From an uncultured Lachnospiraceae bacterium (GTDB lineage: Bacteria; Bacillota; Clostridia; Lachnospirales; Lachnospiraceae): a DNA stretch of 64,000 nt. The position numbers and the translations under genes were made by a program. The notes under the pieces are model-generated. The model was not told where the DNA came from. It did not search any database and saw nothing but the letters and a program-made list of their open reading frames with translations. Of this stretch, positions 1 to 8,349 are shown in pieces. The stretch lies in NCBI GenBank assembly GCA_910579735.1, contig CAJTUZ010000020.1, forward strand, positions 1 to 64,000. Reading direction: 5' to 3'. How positions within the stretch are numbered: position 1 is the stretch's first letter; every line of letters begins with the position of its first letter.

Positions 1-213
1 ACTCAATTTTCTTTGAATTTTCAGGGTTGCATTACTGTTTATTTGTCAAGGTGCTTCTGCATAATCTGGTATGCAGTTTTGATTCGCCCTAATAAAAATC
101 TTGTTTTATAAATCTATTAGCGTGCGACTTTCAAATAATACCAGATAACAATATAAATGTCAACAGATTTATCGAAATTTTTTTATTTTTTTATTTTGAA
201 GTATATTTACTGG
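1..213. other. AT-rich non-coding start of window
   Basis: I find no convincing gene in these 213 bases. Read on the minus strand, the first 60 bases contain a CTTGACAAATAAACAG-like stretch that recalls sequence around rRNA operon spacers in Clostridia. No rRNA or tRNA is present in the window here, so this is only a resemblance. The rest is AT-rich sequence downstream of the CvpA-like gene. I see no strong hairpin followed by a T-run. Confidence 0.3.
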
Positions 214-609
214 CTAAAACTGCAACGTCAGAATATCGAAATAATGCAGAGCGCGATAAAGAAAATAAGAAAAAACAGCTGCCTCAGCCAGCCCCAAAAC
301 CGCACCCGTTATTTTATCCAGTCCGTTAATAAGAGAAATATTAACAATGGCAGTAATCGGTTTGAAGATCAGATTGCATAATTTAAATACAATTCCCACC
401 GCGATCAATCCCGCAATACAGACGGCCAGCACACTGAATGTATGTGCCACCACACTGCTTATCGATAAAAAAATAAGTGAAATGCACACACAGGCCACAA
501 TAATAGAAAGAATGTTGATAACTTCCTTTATTAGTCCGTTCTTGAATCCTTTTTTTACTCTCCATGCCGCTATAAGAACTGCTATCAGTATAAAAATTAT
601 CTTTAAGTC
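214..609 (-). CDS. CvpA family membrane protein
   Basis: This is a small integral membrane protein of about 131 residues with four hydrophobic segments covering most of its length. It resembles the CvpA (colicin V production) family: a short positively charged KKGFKNGLIKE segment follows the first helix, and a glycine-rich GLDKITGAVLG motif precedes the last. Family members sit in the cytoplasmic membrane, and their biochemical role is not well defined. I chose the GTG start at 609 because GAGGAAGG lies eight bases upstream; a TTG at 630 is also in frame but has no clear ribosome binding site. The gene lies downstream of a DUF5711-like gene on the same strand, 51 bases away, and may be the last gene of that unit. 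Confidence 0.7.
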   Translation of the reverse strand, partial: DLKIIFILIAVLIAAWRVKKGFKNGLIKEVINILSIIVACVCISLIFLSISSVVAHTFSVLAVCIAGLIAVGIVFKLCNLIFKPITAIVNISLINGLDKITGAVLGLAEAAVFSYFLYRALHYFDILTLQF

Positions 610-660
610 CACAATGAACACCTTCCTCAAGCATGTAAAATATAAATATACCCTATCCTA

Positions 661-1863
661 TTATTTTAATTCCACCGTGTCAATGGAATCTGCCGTGATC
701 AATGTATATTTATATGCAGAAGAACCCGGTATCAAAGAATATACGGCCTTGTCAAAATAGCCGTTGTACTTTTCCACACCCTTCATATTATAGACCTGGC
801 ATTCCGATTCATTATAAATAATGATCTGGTCTTCGGCAAATACAATATCTGTAAATTCCATATCAAAGCTGATAGAATGACTTAACTGCCCTGATTTATG
901 ATATACATCCAAACGATATCTGTTACTGTTATCCGTGTTATTAAAAACAAGTCCTACCGAATCGGTTCCATAATAGATCCTCTGTACTTCTTCATCAAGC
1001 AAATGTTCCACCGTAGTGACGGGTATCTGTGCTCCTTCAAAGAACATGATTCTGTCATCGGAAACCGCAAAAATTGTTTTTTCGTCAAGAAAACGGGTGT
1101 AGCCTACCACAACATCTAAATAATCATATCCGCTGACATAATGCTCCGTTTTATTCTGCCCGACTTCACCAAAATTATAGAATGCAACACTGGATTTCAG
1201 TTCACCGCTGTCTACAAACAAATAAGAAACGCACAATAATGTCCCGTTTGGTGAAATGGTGATAGAAAACGGGTACCCACTGTCCTTCATCGTCGTTCGA
1301 AGACGTACCAGTTCTTCTCCTTTTGTATCGTATAAATAAATAAATGTCAGGTCCGCATCGTCTACCACAACTGCCACAACGCCATTCGCAGCAATACAGA
1401 AGTTTCTGATCGGCTTATTGGTCGTAATCTGTCCCAGCAGTCCGCTCGTATTCATTATGTAGAGATCTCTCCCGTTATAATCGCCGATCGCCACCACATT
1501 CTGGCACATATCTATTTTAGGATTCTGCATCTCAAAAGTAACATTCCAGACTGCATTTCCTTTCGCATCCATACAGCTTGCCCCATCTTTACTATAAGTC
1601 AGCAGATAATTGGAAAATGGAACCATATTACCGCTCTGCGGTTTCGTTGTGGCTACGGAAGATGTTACGACATATTGCGTATAGATCTTGTTTCTCCATT
1701 GGATAAACAGCACCGCTGCTGCCGCTCCCGCAAGCAGCAGCAATAAAACGCTGCGGTAAAATATCATGAATTTATGGCTCTTGATCTTTTCAATATAATT
1801 GATACGCGGAACTTTTTTTCCCCGTTTCTCTTTATTTTTAAAGTAATCCCTGACGCTTATCAT
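661..1863 (-). CDS. DUF5711-like membrane-anchored beta-propeller-type protein
   Basis: The 400-residue protein has a basic cytoplasmic N-terminus, one transmembrane helix at about residues 33-55 (LLLLLAGAAAAVLF) and a large extracytoplasmic region. That region consists of repeated beta-strand-like blocks such as NYLLTYSKDGASCMDAKG, resembling WD/PQQ-type propeller repeats. This matches the DUF5711 proteins common in Lachnospiraceae, whose function is unknown. The ATG at 1863 is preceded by GAGG at eight bases. It lies between the LysM protein and the CvpA-like protein on the same strand, which suggests a cell-envelope role, but I cannot assign a reaction. The propeller reading is inferred from strand-rich repetitive sequence, not from a solved fold. 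Confidence 0.7.
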   Translation of the reverse strand: MISVRDYFKNKEKRGKKVPRINYIEKIKSHKFMIFYRSVLLLLLAGAAAAVLFIQWRNKIYTQYVVTSSVATTKPQSGNMVPFSNYLLTYSKDGASCMDAKGNAVWNVTFEMQNPKIDMCQNVVAIGDYNGRDLYIMNTSGLLGQITTNKPIRNFCIAANGVVAVVVDDADLTFIYLYDTKGEELVRLRTTMKDSGYPFSITISPNGTLLCVSYLFVDSGELKSSVAFYNFGEVGQNKTEHYVSGYDYLDVVVGYTRFLDEKTIFAVSDDRIMFFEGAQIPVTTVEHLLDEEVQRIYYGTDSVGLVFNNTDNSNRYRLDVYHKSGQLSHSISFDMEFTDIVFAEDQIIIYNESECQVYNMKGVEKYNGYFDKAVYSLIPGSSAYKYTLITADSIDTVELK

Positions 1864-1912
1864 CCGTTATTCCTCATAAAATTTTTGTATTACCATTGTA
1901 TCACATATTTTC

Positions 1913-3118
1913 TTAGGGAAGTAAAATTTTTTGGCCGTATTTAATATTATCGGGATCGACGATCTGATTTAACTCACAGATTTCGTTTACTTTCGAAGTA
2001 TCTCCGTATATTTTGATACTGATCGTATAAAGCGTATCACCCTTTTCAATCTGATAATATTCTGCAAAGTTTCTGGCAAAAGCCTGTTGGCTGGGAGCCG
2101 ACTCGTCTAGGGCAACGATATCCTGTTCATCTGCCGTATCGTTTTCCCCGGTATTGTCCGCGCTCTCCTGTGTCCCCTTTTCACCTGCCTGATTGTCATC
2201 CTGCTTTGTTTCATCTATGCCGCTTTCCGCCTCCCCGGTATTATCCGTCTCCTTTTCCGACGCACCGTCTGCTTCCGCATTACTTTCTTCCATAGTACTC
2301 ACATTACTGTCCTGCGTATTGTTTTCTTCCTCTTCCTGCTTCGCAATCTGGTTCTCTTCCTCGAATTTAGTATCCAGATCTTCCAGCTTCAGTACTGTTC
2401 CCTCCGTCTGTACATCAGTTTTAACGCTTTCACTTCCCGCTTCAGCCTCTTCTTTGCCTTCCTGCATCGGATGAACAGCGTTTGCCTCCTGGTTCTCAAT
2501 CGCAAAAAAAACTTCGACGGCCGCCTGGTTTAGTTCCTCAAGCTTATCAAAGCTATTAGTCGAATTGATAACAATCGCTATCAAAACAACGAAAATTGCG
2601 GTAAGCTGTACCGCCAGCAATCCGTTTTTTTCTTTCGGGGCAGGCTTCATTTCCGGTGCTGGTTTTCTATGTATTTCCGGCAGTCCCTGATGTCTCGGTG
2701 TACTCTGCGCTTTACCGGCGTTTTGCGCTTTTTCCTGCTCCCTGGCTTCCTTTCTTCTGTCGATCATATAGCTCTGCATTGCTTCATTGCTCTGATAAAA
2801 AATATAAAATCCGGATATTTCATATGTTCCCGAAGATTCCCTTCGATAAAATACCGGCATGTCCATTGTAATACGGCATGTAATCTCTTCTAACAGATCG
2901 TATTCGGCAAAACAGGATATCTGCGCCTGTGCTCCTGCGCCGTAAATACGATACTTTTTGCTCTGTTGTTCTCTTTTTCCATAGAAAAAAATCCGGCCGT
3001 TATCTTCCGCCCCGTAATTTTTTAAATAGGATATCACATAGTCTTCTACATACAATTGATACTTTGCGTCTTTTTCCCCTTTGTGAATCACAATATCCGT
3101 TGTTCCCATTTTGCTCAT
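1913..3118 (-). CDS. Membrane protein with C-terminal LysM domain
   Basis: The protein has about 401 residues in four parts: an N-terminal globular region (residues 1-130) I cannot name, a single transmembrane helix near 168-188, a long acidic low-complexity stretch rich in Glu, Asp, Asn and Gln (about 210-340), and a C-terminal LysM domain (about 352-401). The LysM part contains YQIEKGDTLYTISIKIYGD and ends NIKYGQKILLP, the expected spacing for peptidoglycan or chitin binding. The arrangement suggests a cytoplasmic domain tethered through the membrane to the cell wall by a flexible acidic linker. I placed the start at the ATG at 3118, four bases after AAAGG; a GTG at 3121 is also in frame. 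Confidence 0.75.
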   Translation of the reverse strand: MSKMGTTDIVIHKGEKDAKYQLYVEDYVISYLKNYGAEDNGRIFFYGKREQQSKKYRIYGAGAQAQISCFAEYDLLEEITCRITMDMPVFYRRESSGTYEISGFYIFYQSNEAMQSYMIDRRKEAREQEKAQNAGKAQSTPRHQGLPEIHRKPAPEMKPAPKEKNGLLAVQLTAIFVVLIAIVINSTNSFDKLEELNQAAVEVFFAIENQEANAVHPMQEGKEEAEAGSESVKTDVQTEGTVLKLEDLDTKFEEENQIAKQEEEENNTQDSNVSTMEESNAEADGASEKETDNTGEAESGIDETKQDDNQAGEKGTQESADNTGENDTADEQDIVALDESAPSQQAFARNFAEYYQIEKGDTLYTISIKIYGDTSKVNEICELNQIVDPDNIKYGQKILLP

Positions 3119-3228
3119 CACGCCTTTCTGCGCCCGCTGTAAACAGGCATACTTTTTCTCAATATATCACAGAAAGGGTGCAAAATTTATCAAATCCCGC
3201 GTAGACGTAATAACGATTTCCTATAAGA

Positions 3229-3262
3229 TAAAAAAGGATATGAGCGTCCCCATATCCTTTCG
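3229..3262 (-). terminator. Rho-independent terminator after galM
   Basis: A 10-bp perfect stem (AAAGGATATG paired with CATATCCTTT, loop of eight bases) is followed on the minus strand by a run of six T. It lies 30 bases beyond the galM stop codon and closes the pfkA-dnaX-ybaB-recR-galM unit. Confidence 0.85.
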
Positions 3263-3291
3263 GCATTTCACATTCAATTGCTGCAGAATTG

Positions 3292-4335
3292 TCATATAAA
3301 CTGATAAACCGTAACCGCATGGTAATCTCTGTCAGGTCCGAATACCGCGGAAGGAAAATTCGGTTTATTGATCGTATCCGGGAAATACTGCGTCTCAAGA
3401 CACATGCCGCATCTTGGCTTGTACGCAGCACCGCGCTTGCCCGTTTCCTCGGTGATACAATTGCCGGCATAAAACTGCACACCCGGCAGTGTTGTGTAGG
3501 CTTTCAGCTTTCTGCCGCTCTTGGGGTCCTCTATCTGCGCGATCTCCCGGAGTGTGCCATCCGCATGGTCAATCACAAAATTGTGGTCATAACCGAGCGT
3601 CAATTTCAACTGTTCAAAATCCGCTCCGATATCCTGACCAACCGGCTTTGGATTCGTAAAATCCATTGGCGTTCCTGCCACCGGTGCGATCTCACCGGTC
3701 GGTATCGCCCCCGGAATAACAGGCGTATAATTATGTGCATGAATCGTCAGGATGTGATCTTCAATACTTCCGGCCTGATGTCCGCTCAAATTAAAATAAG
3801 TATGGTTGGTCATATTGATCAGCGTATCCGCATCTGAAGTTCCATGATAGGCAAGCTTTAAACTGTTGTCATCGGACAGACTGTAAGTCATCGTAATCCT
3901 TTTATTTCCCGGAAATCCCATATCCCCGTCAGGCGCTTCAATGGAGAATGTCACACTGTTATCGTCTGTATCGGCAACATCCCATACGCGTTTATGGTAC
4001 CCTGTCTCCATATTGCTATGCAGATTATTCGGTCCATCATTAACGTCCAGCTGATATGTTTTGCCGTTTATCTGGAAACTGGCATTTCCGACACGATTTG
4101 CACTCGGCCCTATCGTCGCGCCGAGAAAACTGCTGTTTCTATAATAGCCTTCCAGATCATCATATCCTAATACAACATCTTCAACATTGCCGGCTGCATC
4201 CGGTACATACAGATCTACCAGATTGGCACCGAAATTGATCACTCTTGCCTTCATACCGTTTGTATTTTCTAATGTAAAAGCATAGACTTCCCTGCCATCT
4301 TTGGCCGTTCCAAATAATTCCTTTGTAACACTCAT
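3292..4335 (-). CDS. galM: Aldose 1-epimerase (galactose mutarotase)
   Basis: This enzyme interconverts the alpha and beta anomers of aldoses such as galactose or glucose in the cytoplasm. The 347-residue length is normal for the family. Visible hallmarks are GANLVDLYVPD near the N-terminus, GPNNLHS near residue 103, NHTYFNLSGH near 176 with the catalytic histidine, and GMCLETQYFPD near 310 with the catalytic glutamate. The ATG at 4335 follows AAGGAG at a good distance; upstream in-frame codons overlap recR and look spurious. The gene begins 25 bases after recR and is followed by a strong terminator, so it is probably the last cistron of the pfkA-dnaX-recR operon. Which sugar it serves is not evident from the sequence. 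Confidence 0.93.
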   Translation of the reverse strand: MSVTKELFGTAKDGREVYAFTLENTNGMKARVINFGANLVDLYVPDAAGNVEDVVLGYDDLEGYYRNSSFLGATIGPSANRVGNASFQINGKTYQLDVNDGPNNLHSNMETGYHKRVWDVADTDDNSVTFSIEAPDGDMGFPGNKRITMTYSLSDDNSLKLAYHGTSDADTLINMTNHTYFNLSGHQAGSIEDHILTIHAHNYTPVIPGAIPTGEIAPVAGTPMDFTNPKPVGQDIGADFEQLKLTLGYDHNFVIDHADGTLREIAQIEDPKSGRKLKAYTTLPGVQFYAGNCITEETGKRGAAYKPRCGMCLETQYFPDTINKPNFPSAVFGPDRDYHAVTVYQFI

Positions 4336-4360
4336 ATGATTCTCCTTCTTTTCAATGACT

Positions 4361-4957
4361 TTATAGTTCCGTTCTTCCTTCCAGGGCACGCAGTAAAGTA
4401 ACCTCATCAATATATTCCAGATCTCCGCCCACCGGTACGCCGCTGGCAATCCTTGTCACCCTGATGCCGGTCGGTTTGATCAGTTTGCTGATATACATAG
4501 CCGTCGTCTCACCCTCAAGGCTGGAATTCGTCGCAATGATAACTTCTGCTATATCTGTCTGCAGGCGCTGCATCAGCTCTTTCAGCTTAATATCGTTTGG
4601 ACCGATCCCAAGCATTGGGGAGATTGCCCCGTGCAAAACGTGGTATACCCCCATGTATTTTCCGGTTTTCTCATATGCTGCCAGATCTCTTGCGTTCTCA
4701 ACGACCATGATCATTCTGTGGTCTCTTCCCTCATTTGCACAGACAGGACAGACTTCTTTGTCGGTCAGCGTGAAACACTCTTTACAATATCTGACATTTG
4801 CCTTGGCCTCCATCATAGTCCTTGCCAGTCTGTCCACTCTCTCCTGCGGCAGATTGATCAAATGAAAAGCAAGCCGCTGTGCCGACTTCGTACCGATCCC
4901 CGGCAGGCCCGACAATTCCTCGATTAATTTATTGATATGTCCGCTGTACAAGTCCAT
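4361..4957 (-). CDS. recR: Recombination mediator protein RecR
   Basis: RecR acts with RecF and RecO to load RecA at gaps during DNA repair. The 198-residue protein has the canonical layout: a helix-hairpin-helix (LSGLPGIGTKSAQRLAFHLI) at the N-terminus, a four-cysteine zinc finger (CKECFTLTDKEVCPVC, about 57-72), a Toprim domain starting MIMVVENARDLAAYEKTG, and the C-terminal GVPVGGDLEYIDE motif. The ATG overlaps the stop codon of the YbaB gene by one base, so the two are probably translationally coupled. The dnaX-ybaB-recR order is widely conserved in bacteria. Confidence 0.98.
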   Translation of the reverse strand: MDLYSGHINKLIEELSGLPGIGTKSAQRLAFHLINLPQERVDRLARTMMEAKANVRYCKECFTLTDKEVCPVCANEGRDHRMIMVVENARDLAAYEKTGKYMGVYHVLHGAISPMLGIGPNDIKLKELMQRLQTDIAEVIIATNSSLEGETTAMYISKLIKPTGIRVTRIASGVPVGGDLEYIDEVTLLRALEGRTEL

Positions 4958-5304
4958 TAGAATGGAAATCCTCCGCCAAGTCCGCCCGTCATTTTATTCA
5001 TGATCTCCGCATTCGCATCTTCCGCCATGCGCAGGGCTTCGTTTACCGCCGCCGTTACAAGATCTTCCAGCATTTCAATATCATCCGGATCCACTACTTC
5101 CGGGGACAATTTCACTTTCGTGATCTCTTTTTTACCGGTTACGGTCACTTCTACCGCACCGCCGCCTGCCTTCGCCGTAAATTCCTTCTCTTCCAGTTCC
5201 TTCTGGCTTTCTTCCATCTGGCGCTGCATTCTCTGTGCCTGTTTCATTAAGTTGTTCATGTTTCCGGGCATTCCGCCTCCCGGAAATCCACCGCGTTTTG
5301 CCAT
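4957..5304 (-). CDS. YbaB/EbfC family nucleoid-associated protein
   Basis: This small DNA-binding protein of 115 residues belongs to the YbaB/EbfC family, whose members form dimers that bind DNA with little sequence specificity. A glycine/methionine-rich N-terminus (GGFPGGGMPGNMNNLMKQAQ) leads into a helical region and the conserved AGGGAVEVTVTGKKEI strand segment, followed by DPDDIEMLEDLVTAAVNEAL. It sits between dnaX and recR, its usual place, and overlaps the recR start codon. The length is typical. No oddities are visible. Confidence 0.95.
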   Translation of the reverse strand: MAKRGGFPGGGMPGNMNNLMKQAQRMQRQMEESQKELEEKEFTAKAGGGAVEVTVTGKKEITKVKLSPEVVDPDDIEMLEDLVTAAVNEALRMAEDANAEIMNKMTGGLGGGFPF

Positions 5305-5341
5305 GCTGCTCTCTCCTTATTCGATTCTTATTTCTTTTCCG

Positions 5342-6916
5342 TCATTCCATTTCTATTTCCATATGGATGATCTGGCTTAAATCCACATAATTTTGTTCAA
5401 AACTCTGTTCGCCCTGTATGCTTTGGATCGTTACTTCCACTTCCTTACCGGCATGCCCGGATATAATCTGCTCAAGCAGCTCCTTGTGTCCTTCCTGCTT
5501 CAGAAAATAATCCGATGCCAGACCGTCTGTCACCACAATCATCAGCCTGTTGTCGCCGCCAAGGCTTAAACGCGCCTCTTTGAGATATTGTTTCATCGGC
5601 ATCGAAGTATCCCCTATGATTGTATGCCATCGCTCGACAATCCTTTTAATGTCTTCCGGAATCGCTTTCGGCAGCGGCATCCGCTCTTTCGAAACAGCAG
5701 TCTCCGGGATGCGCCTTTGAGCATTCCCCGCCTCTTCTCCAAAAACAGGCGCCGTCTGCACGCCTTTTTCCAGTTTATCTTCTATCACACGGACTCGCTC
5801 CGAAAGGGAAGCCGAATCTGCCTCCATACTCGGGCGGCATAATTTGATCAATGCGATCTCGATCAGGATACGCTTCTGGGAAGCGTATTTGATCTGTCCG
5901 GACAATTCGGAAAAAATACGGATATAGCGCATAATGGCTTCCGGCTGTACTTTCTGTGCTTCCTCCTTTAATCGGAGCAGATTTTCGGAAGAAACGTCGA
6001 TGATCTCTTCTATCGCATCGGATGTCCTGACAAGCAGAAGATTCCGCAGATACCATGTGAAATCCGTCACAAACTGCGTTAATTCCCTTCCCTGCATGAC
6101 GATCTCTTCCAACAGGGCGATGCAGCCGAGCACATTCTGATCAAGCACATCCCCGAACAATCTGCCGAACACTCCGGTATCCACCGCTCCCAGTACATCG
6201 AGTACCTTATCATACGTAAGTTCCTGCCCGAAATGAAATGCAATACACTGATCCAAAAGACTCAGCGCATCACGAAACGAACCGTCGGCTGTTTTGGCGA
6301 TATAACGAAGCGCTTTATCTTCTACCGTTATCTGTTCTATTGTCATCAGTTCACGAAGCCTGTCGGTAATGGTGTCTATCGCTACTCTTCTGAAATCATA
6401 CCGCTGACAGCGGGAAAGAATCGTGATCGGTATTTTGTGTGACTCCGTTGTCGCCAATATAAATATGACATAGGAGGGCGGTTCCTCCAGCGTTTTCAGC
6501 AGCGCGTTAAAGGCGCCGATCGAAAGCATATGAACCTCGTCAATAATATAAACCTTATATTTCCCCTCAGTCGGCGAATAAGATACTTCATCCACGATCT
6601 CTCTGATATTATCCACGCCGTTATTCGAGGCCGCATCGATTTCTATTACATTCATGCTGACACCGGCGGCGATTGCTTTACAAAGCGCACATTCCCTGCA
6701 CGGACTTCCATCCACAGGATGCTCGCAGTTTACCGCCCTGGCGAAAATTTTGGCGACCGTCGTCTTCCCTGTTCCCCGTGTCCCGCAGAAAAGATATGCG
6801 TGCCCGACCCGTTCGCTCTTTATCTGATTCTTAAGTGTTGTTACGATATGCTCCTGCCCTTTGACATCTTCAAAACAATCCGGCCGGAACTTTCGATAAA
6901 GTGCTGTATATGACAT
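5342..6916 (-). CDS. dnaX: DNA polymerase III subunit gamma/tau
   Basis: This is the ATPase of the clamp-loader complex that places the sliding clamp at replication forks. The 524-residue protein starts MSYTALYRKFRP and shows a Walker A motif (GTRGTGKTT, about 44-52), a cysteine cluster for zinc within CEHPVDGSPCRECALC, Walker B (DEVHM), a sensor region ILATTESHKIP and the arginine-finger motif LSRCQRYDF. The C-terminal part after about residue 370 is variable, as usual. I saw no obvious slippery heptamer for a gamma-form frameshift. AGGAG lies 11 bases before the ATG and overlaps the end of pfkA, so the two genes appear cotranscribed. Confidence 0.97.
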   Translation of the reverse strand: MSYTALYRKFRPDCFEDVKGQEHIVTTLKNQIKSERVGHAYLFCGTRGTGKTTVAKIFARAVNCEHPVDGSPCRECALCKAIAAGVSMNVIEIDAASNNGVDNIREIVDEVSYSPTEGKYKVYIIDEVHMLSIGAFNALLKTLEEPPSYVIFILATTESHKIPITILSRCQRYDFRRVAIDTITDRLRELMTIEQITVEDKALRYIAKTADGSFRDALSLLDQCIAFHFGQELTYDKVLDVLGAVDTGVFGRLFGDVLDQNVLGCIALLEEIVMQGRELTQFVTDFTWYLRNLLLVRTSDAIEEIIDVSSENLLRLKEEAQKVQPEAIMRYIRIFSELSGQIKYASQKRILIEIALIKLCRPSMEADSASLSERVRVIEDKLEKGVQTAPVFGEEAGNAQRRIPETAVSKERMPLPKAIPEDIKRIVERWHTIIGDTSMPMKQYLKEARLSLGGDNRLMIVVTDGLASDYFLKQEGHKELLEQIISGHAGKEVEVTIQSIQGEQSFEQNYVDLSQIIHMEIEME

Positions 6917-6930
6917 TTGAAACAACGCTC

Positions 6931-8004
6931 CTAATCGCCGAAACTGATACCCGTCATTTTAGCTTCCTGAACGATCGTGGCATCCGGAGATACCATTTTC
7001 AATTTGCCTGCAACTTCTTCCAACGGTACCTTAACGACTTCTCTGTTCTTATACCCTACCATAAAACCATATTCGCCCTGCAAGATCAGTTTACCTGCCT
7101 CCGCACCAAGACGGGTCGCAAACACACGGTCATACGGACACGGACTGCCGCCCCGCTGCGTGTGGCCCGGAACCGTTACGCGGACATCCTGTCCGGTCTT
7201 CTGCTGGATACGCGCCGCAATCTCATAAGAAACAGACGGGTACGGATAGTTTTTCATTTTCTCTTTATATTCTTTCTTGGAAAGCTTGGCGTCTTCTTTG
7301 GAAATAGCGCCCTCAGCCACCGCCATGATCGTAAATTTGGACCCGCGTCCGATACGTCCATCGATCGCTTTTATAATTTTATCGATATCATAAGGAATCT
7401 CCGGAATCAAAATGATATCCGCTCCGCCTGCCATTCCGGCATTCAGTGTCAGCCAGCCGACTTTATGGCCCATAACTTCCACGATGAAGATACGGCCGTG
7501 GGAAGCTGCCGTCGTATGAATACAGTCGATGCAGTCCGTGGCAATGTTTACCGCGCTCTGGAATCCGAAGGTCATATCCGTTCCCCACAGATCGTTATCG
7601 ATAGTCTTGGGCAGCGTTACTATGTTTAATCCCTCTTCTCTTAACAGATTGGCTGTTTTATGTGTACCGTTGCCGCCCAGAATGACAAGACAGTCCAGTT
7701 TCAGCTTATAGTAATTCTGTTTCATGGCCTCAACCTTATCAAGGCCGTTTTCGTCCGGTTCTCTCATCAGCTTGAAAGGTGTCCTGGAACTTCCGAGAAT
7801 CGTGCCGCCTTTTGTCAGAATACCTGAAAAATCCATACCGGTCAGCATACGGAAATCCCCGTAAATAAGTCCCTTATACCCTTCTAAAAAACCATAGATC
7901 TCTACAGCTTCCCCGCTACAGGATAAACATTTCACAACGCCTCTCATCGCCGCATTCAGCGCCTGACAGTCGCCGCCGCTTGTTAACATACCGATTCTTT
8001 TCAT
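6931..8004 (-). CDS. pfkA: 6-phosphofructokinase, atypical active-site signature
   Basis: Phosphofructokinase phosphorylates fructose 6-phosphate to the 1,6-bisphosphate in glycolysis. The 357-residue protein has the family motifs GMLTSGGDCQALNAAMRG (6-23), TIDNDLWGTDMTFGF (135-149) and GHTQRGGSP. Two specificity positions are unusual: the phosphoryl-donor loop reads GGNGT (110-114) where most ATP enzymes have GGDGS, and the next loop reads PKTIDND with lysine where the E. coli ATP enzyme has glycine. Lysine here is common in pyrophosphate enzymes but also occurs in some ATP enzymes, so the donor is uncertain. The ATG at 8004 follows AAAGGAGG. It heads the operon with dnaX. Confidence 0.93.
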   Translation of the reverse strand: MKRIGMLTSGGDCQALNAAMRGVVKCLSCSGEAVEIYGFLEGYKGLIYGDFRMLTGMDFSGILTKGGTILGSSRTPFKLMREPDENGLDKVEAMKQNYYKLKLDCLVILGGNGTHKTANLLREEGLNIVTLPKTIDNDLWGTDMTFGFQSAVNIATDCIDCIHTTAASHGRIFIVEVMGHKVGWLTLNAGMAGGADIILIPEIPYDIDKIIKAIDGRIGRGSKFTIMAVAEGAISKEDAKLSKKEYKEKMKNYPYPSVSYEIAARIQQKTGQDVRVTVPGHTQRGGSPCPYDRVFATRLGAEAGKLILQGEYGFMVGYKNREVVKVPLEEVAGKLKMVSPDATIVQEAKMTGISFGD

Positions 8005-8072
8005 TCCAATTCCTCCTTTAACATACTTTTCCATCATAATACGTTATCATTGATCGAAAACACCATAAATAA

Positions 8073-8101
8073 ATTATATAATATTTTAAAAAACATCACA
8101 A
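8073..8101 (-). promoter_or_regulatory. Sigma-A-type promoter of the pfkA operon
   Basis: On the minus strand a TTGTGA box (8096-8101) and a perfect TATAAT (8073-8078) are separated by 17 bases. This is about 70 bases upstream of the pfkA start and in the right direction. Confidence 0.7.
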
Positions 8102-8143
8102 CTGCTTTATTACGAAATGCTTTACACAGAACTGCGCCTAACA

Positions 8144-8180
8144 AATAAGCCTGTGAAGACCAAAACTTCACAGGCTTATT
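8144..8180 (-). terminator. Hairpin terminator after tRNA-Ser
   Basis: A perfect 15-bp inverted repeat (AATAAGCCTGTGAAG and its complement) with a 7-base loop lies about 10 bases beyond the 3' end of tRNA-Ser. The T-tract on the minus strand is short, so efficiency is uncertain, but position and stem strength fit a terminator separating the tRNA from the pfkA promoter. Confidence 0.7.
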
Positions 8181-8190
8181 CTGCTATGAG

Positions 8191-8276
8191 CGGAGACGGC
8201 GGGATTCGAACCCGCGTGCCCCGAAAGGCAAACTGATTTCGAGTCAGCCCCGTTATGACCACTTCGATACGTCTCC
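8191..8276 (-). tRNA. tRNA-Ser (anticodon CGA)
   Basis: The 86-nt sequence folds as a type II tRNA. The acceptor stem is GGAGACG paired with CGTCTCC, followed by discriminator G. The anticodon loop is CTCGAAA with anticodon CGA, the variable arm is long as expected for serine, and the T-loop is GTTCGAATC. The CCA end is not encoded. It reads UCG codons. Confidence 0.96.
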
Positions 8277-8287
8277 ATATGAAACAA

Positions 8288-8316
8288 ATTATATCGACTT
8301 AATCATTCCCCGTCAA
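8288..8316 (-). promoter_or_regulatory. Promoter of tRNA-Ser
   Basis: TTGACG (minus strand, 8311-8316) and TATAAT (8288-8293) are spaced by 17 bases. The predicted start lies about five bases before the mature tRNA 5' end, so this is a strong stable-RNA promoter. Confidence 0.8.
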
Positions 8317-8349
8317 CTCCCGGATTCATTTTCCTGCAAATTTTTTTAT

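Noticed and set aside
347..760. Plus-strand frame opposite the CvpA-like gene
   Set aside because: It is the complement of a hydrophobic membrane protein gene and has no ribosome binding site or recognisable domain.
5342..6916. Programmed frameshift in dnaX for a short gamma form
   Set aside because: I could not find a convincing A-rich slippery heptamer followed by a stop and hairpin; a single product is the simpler reading.
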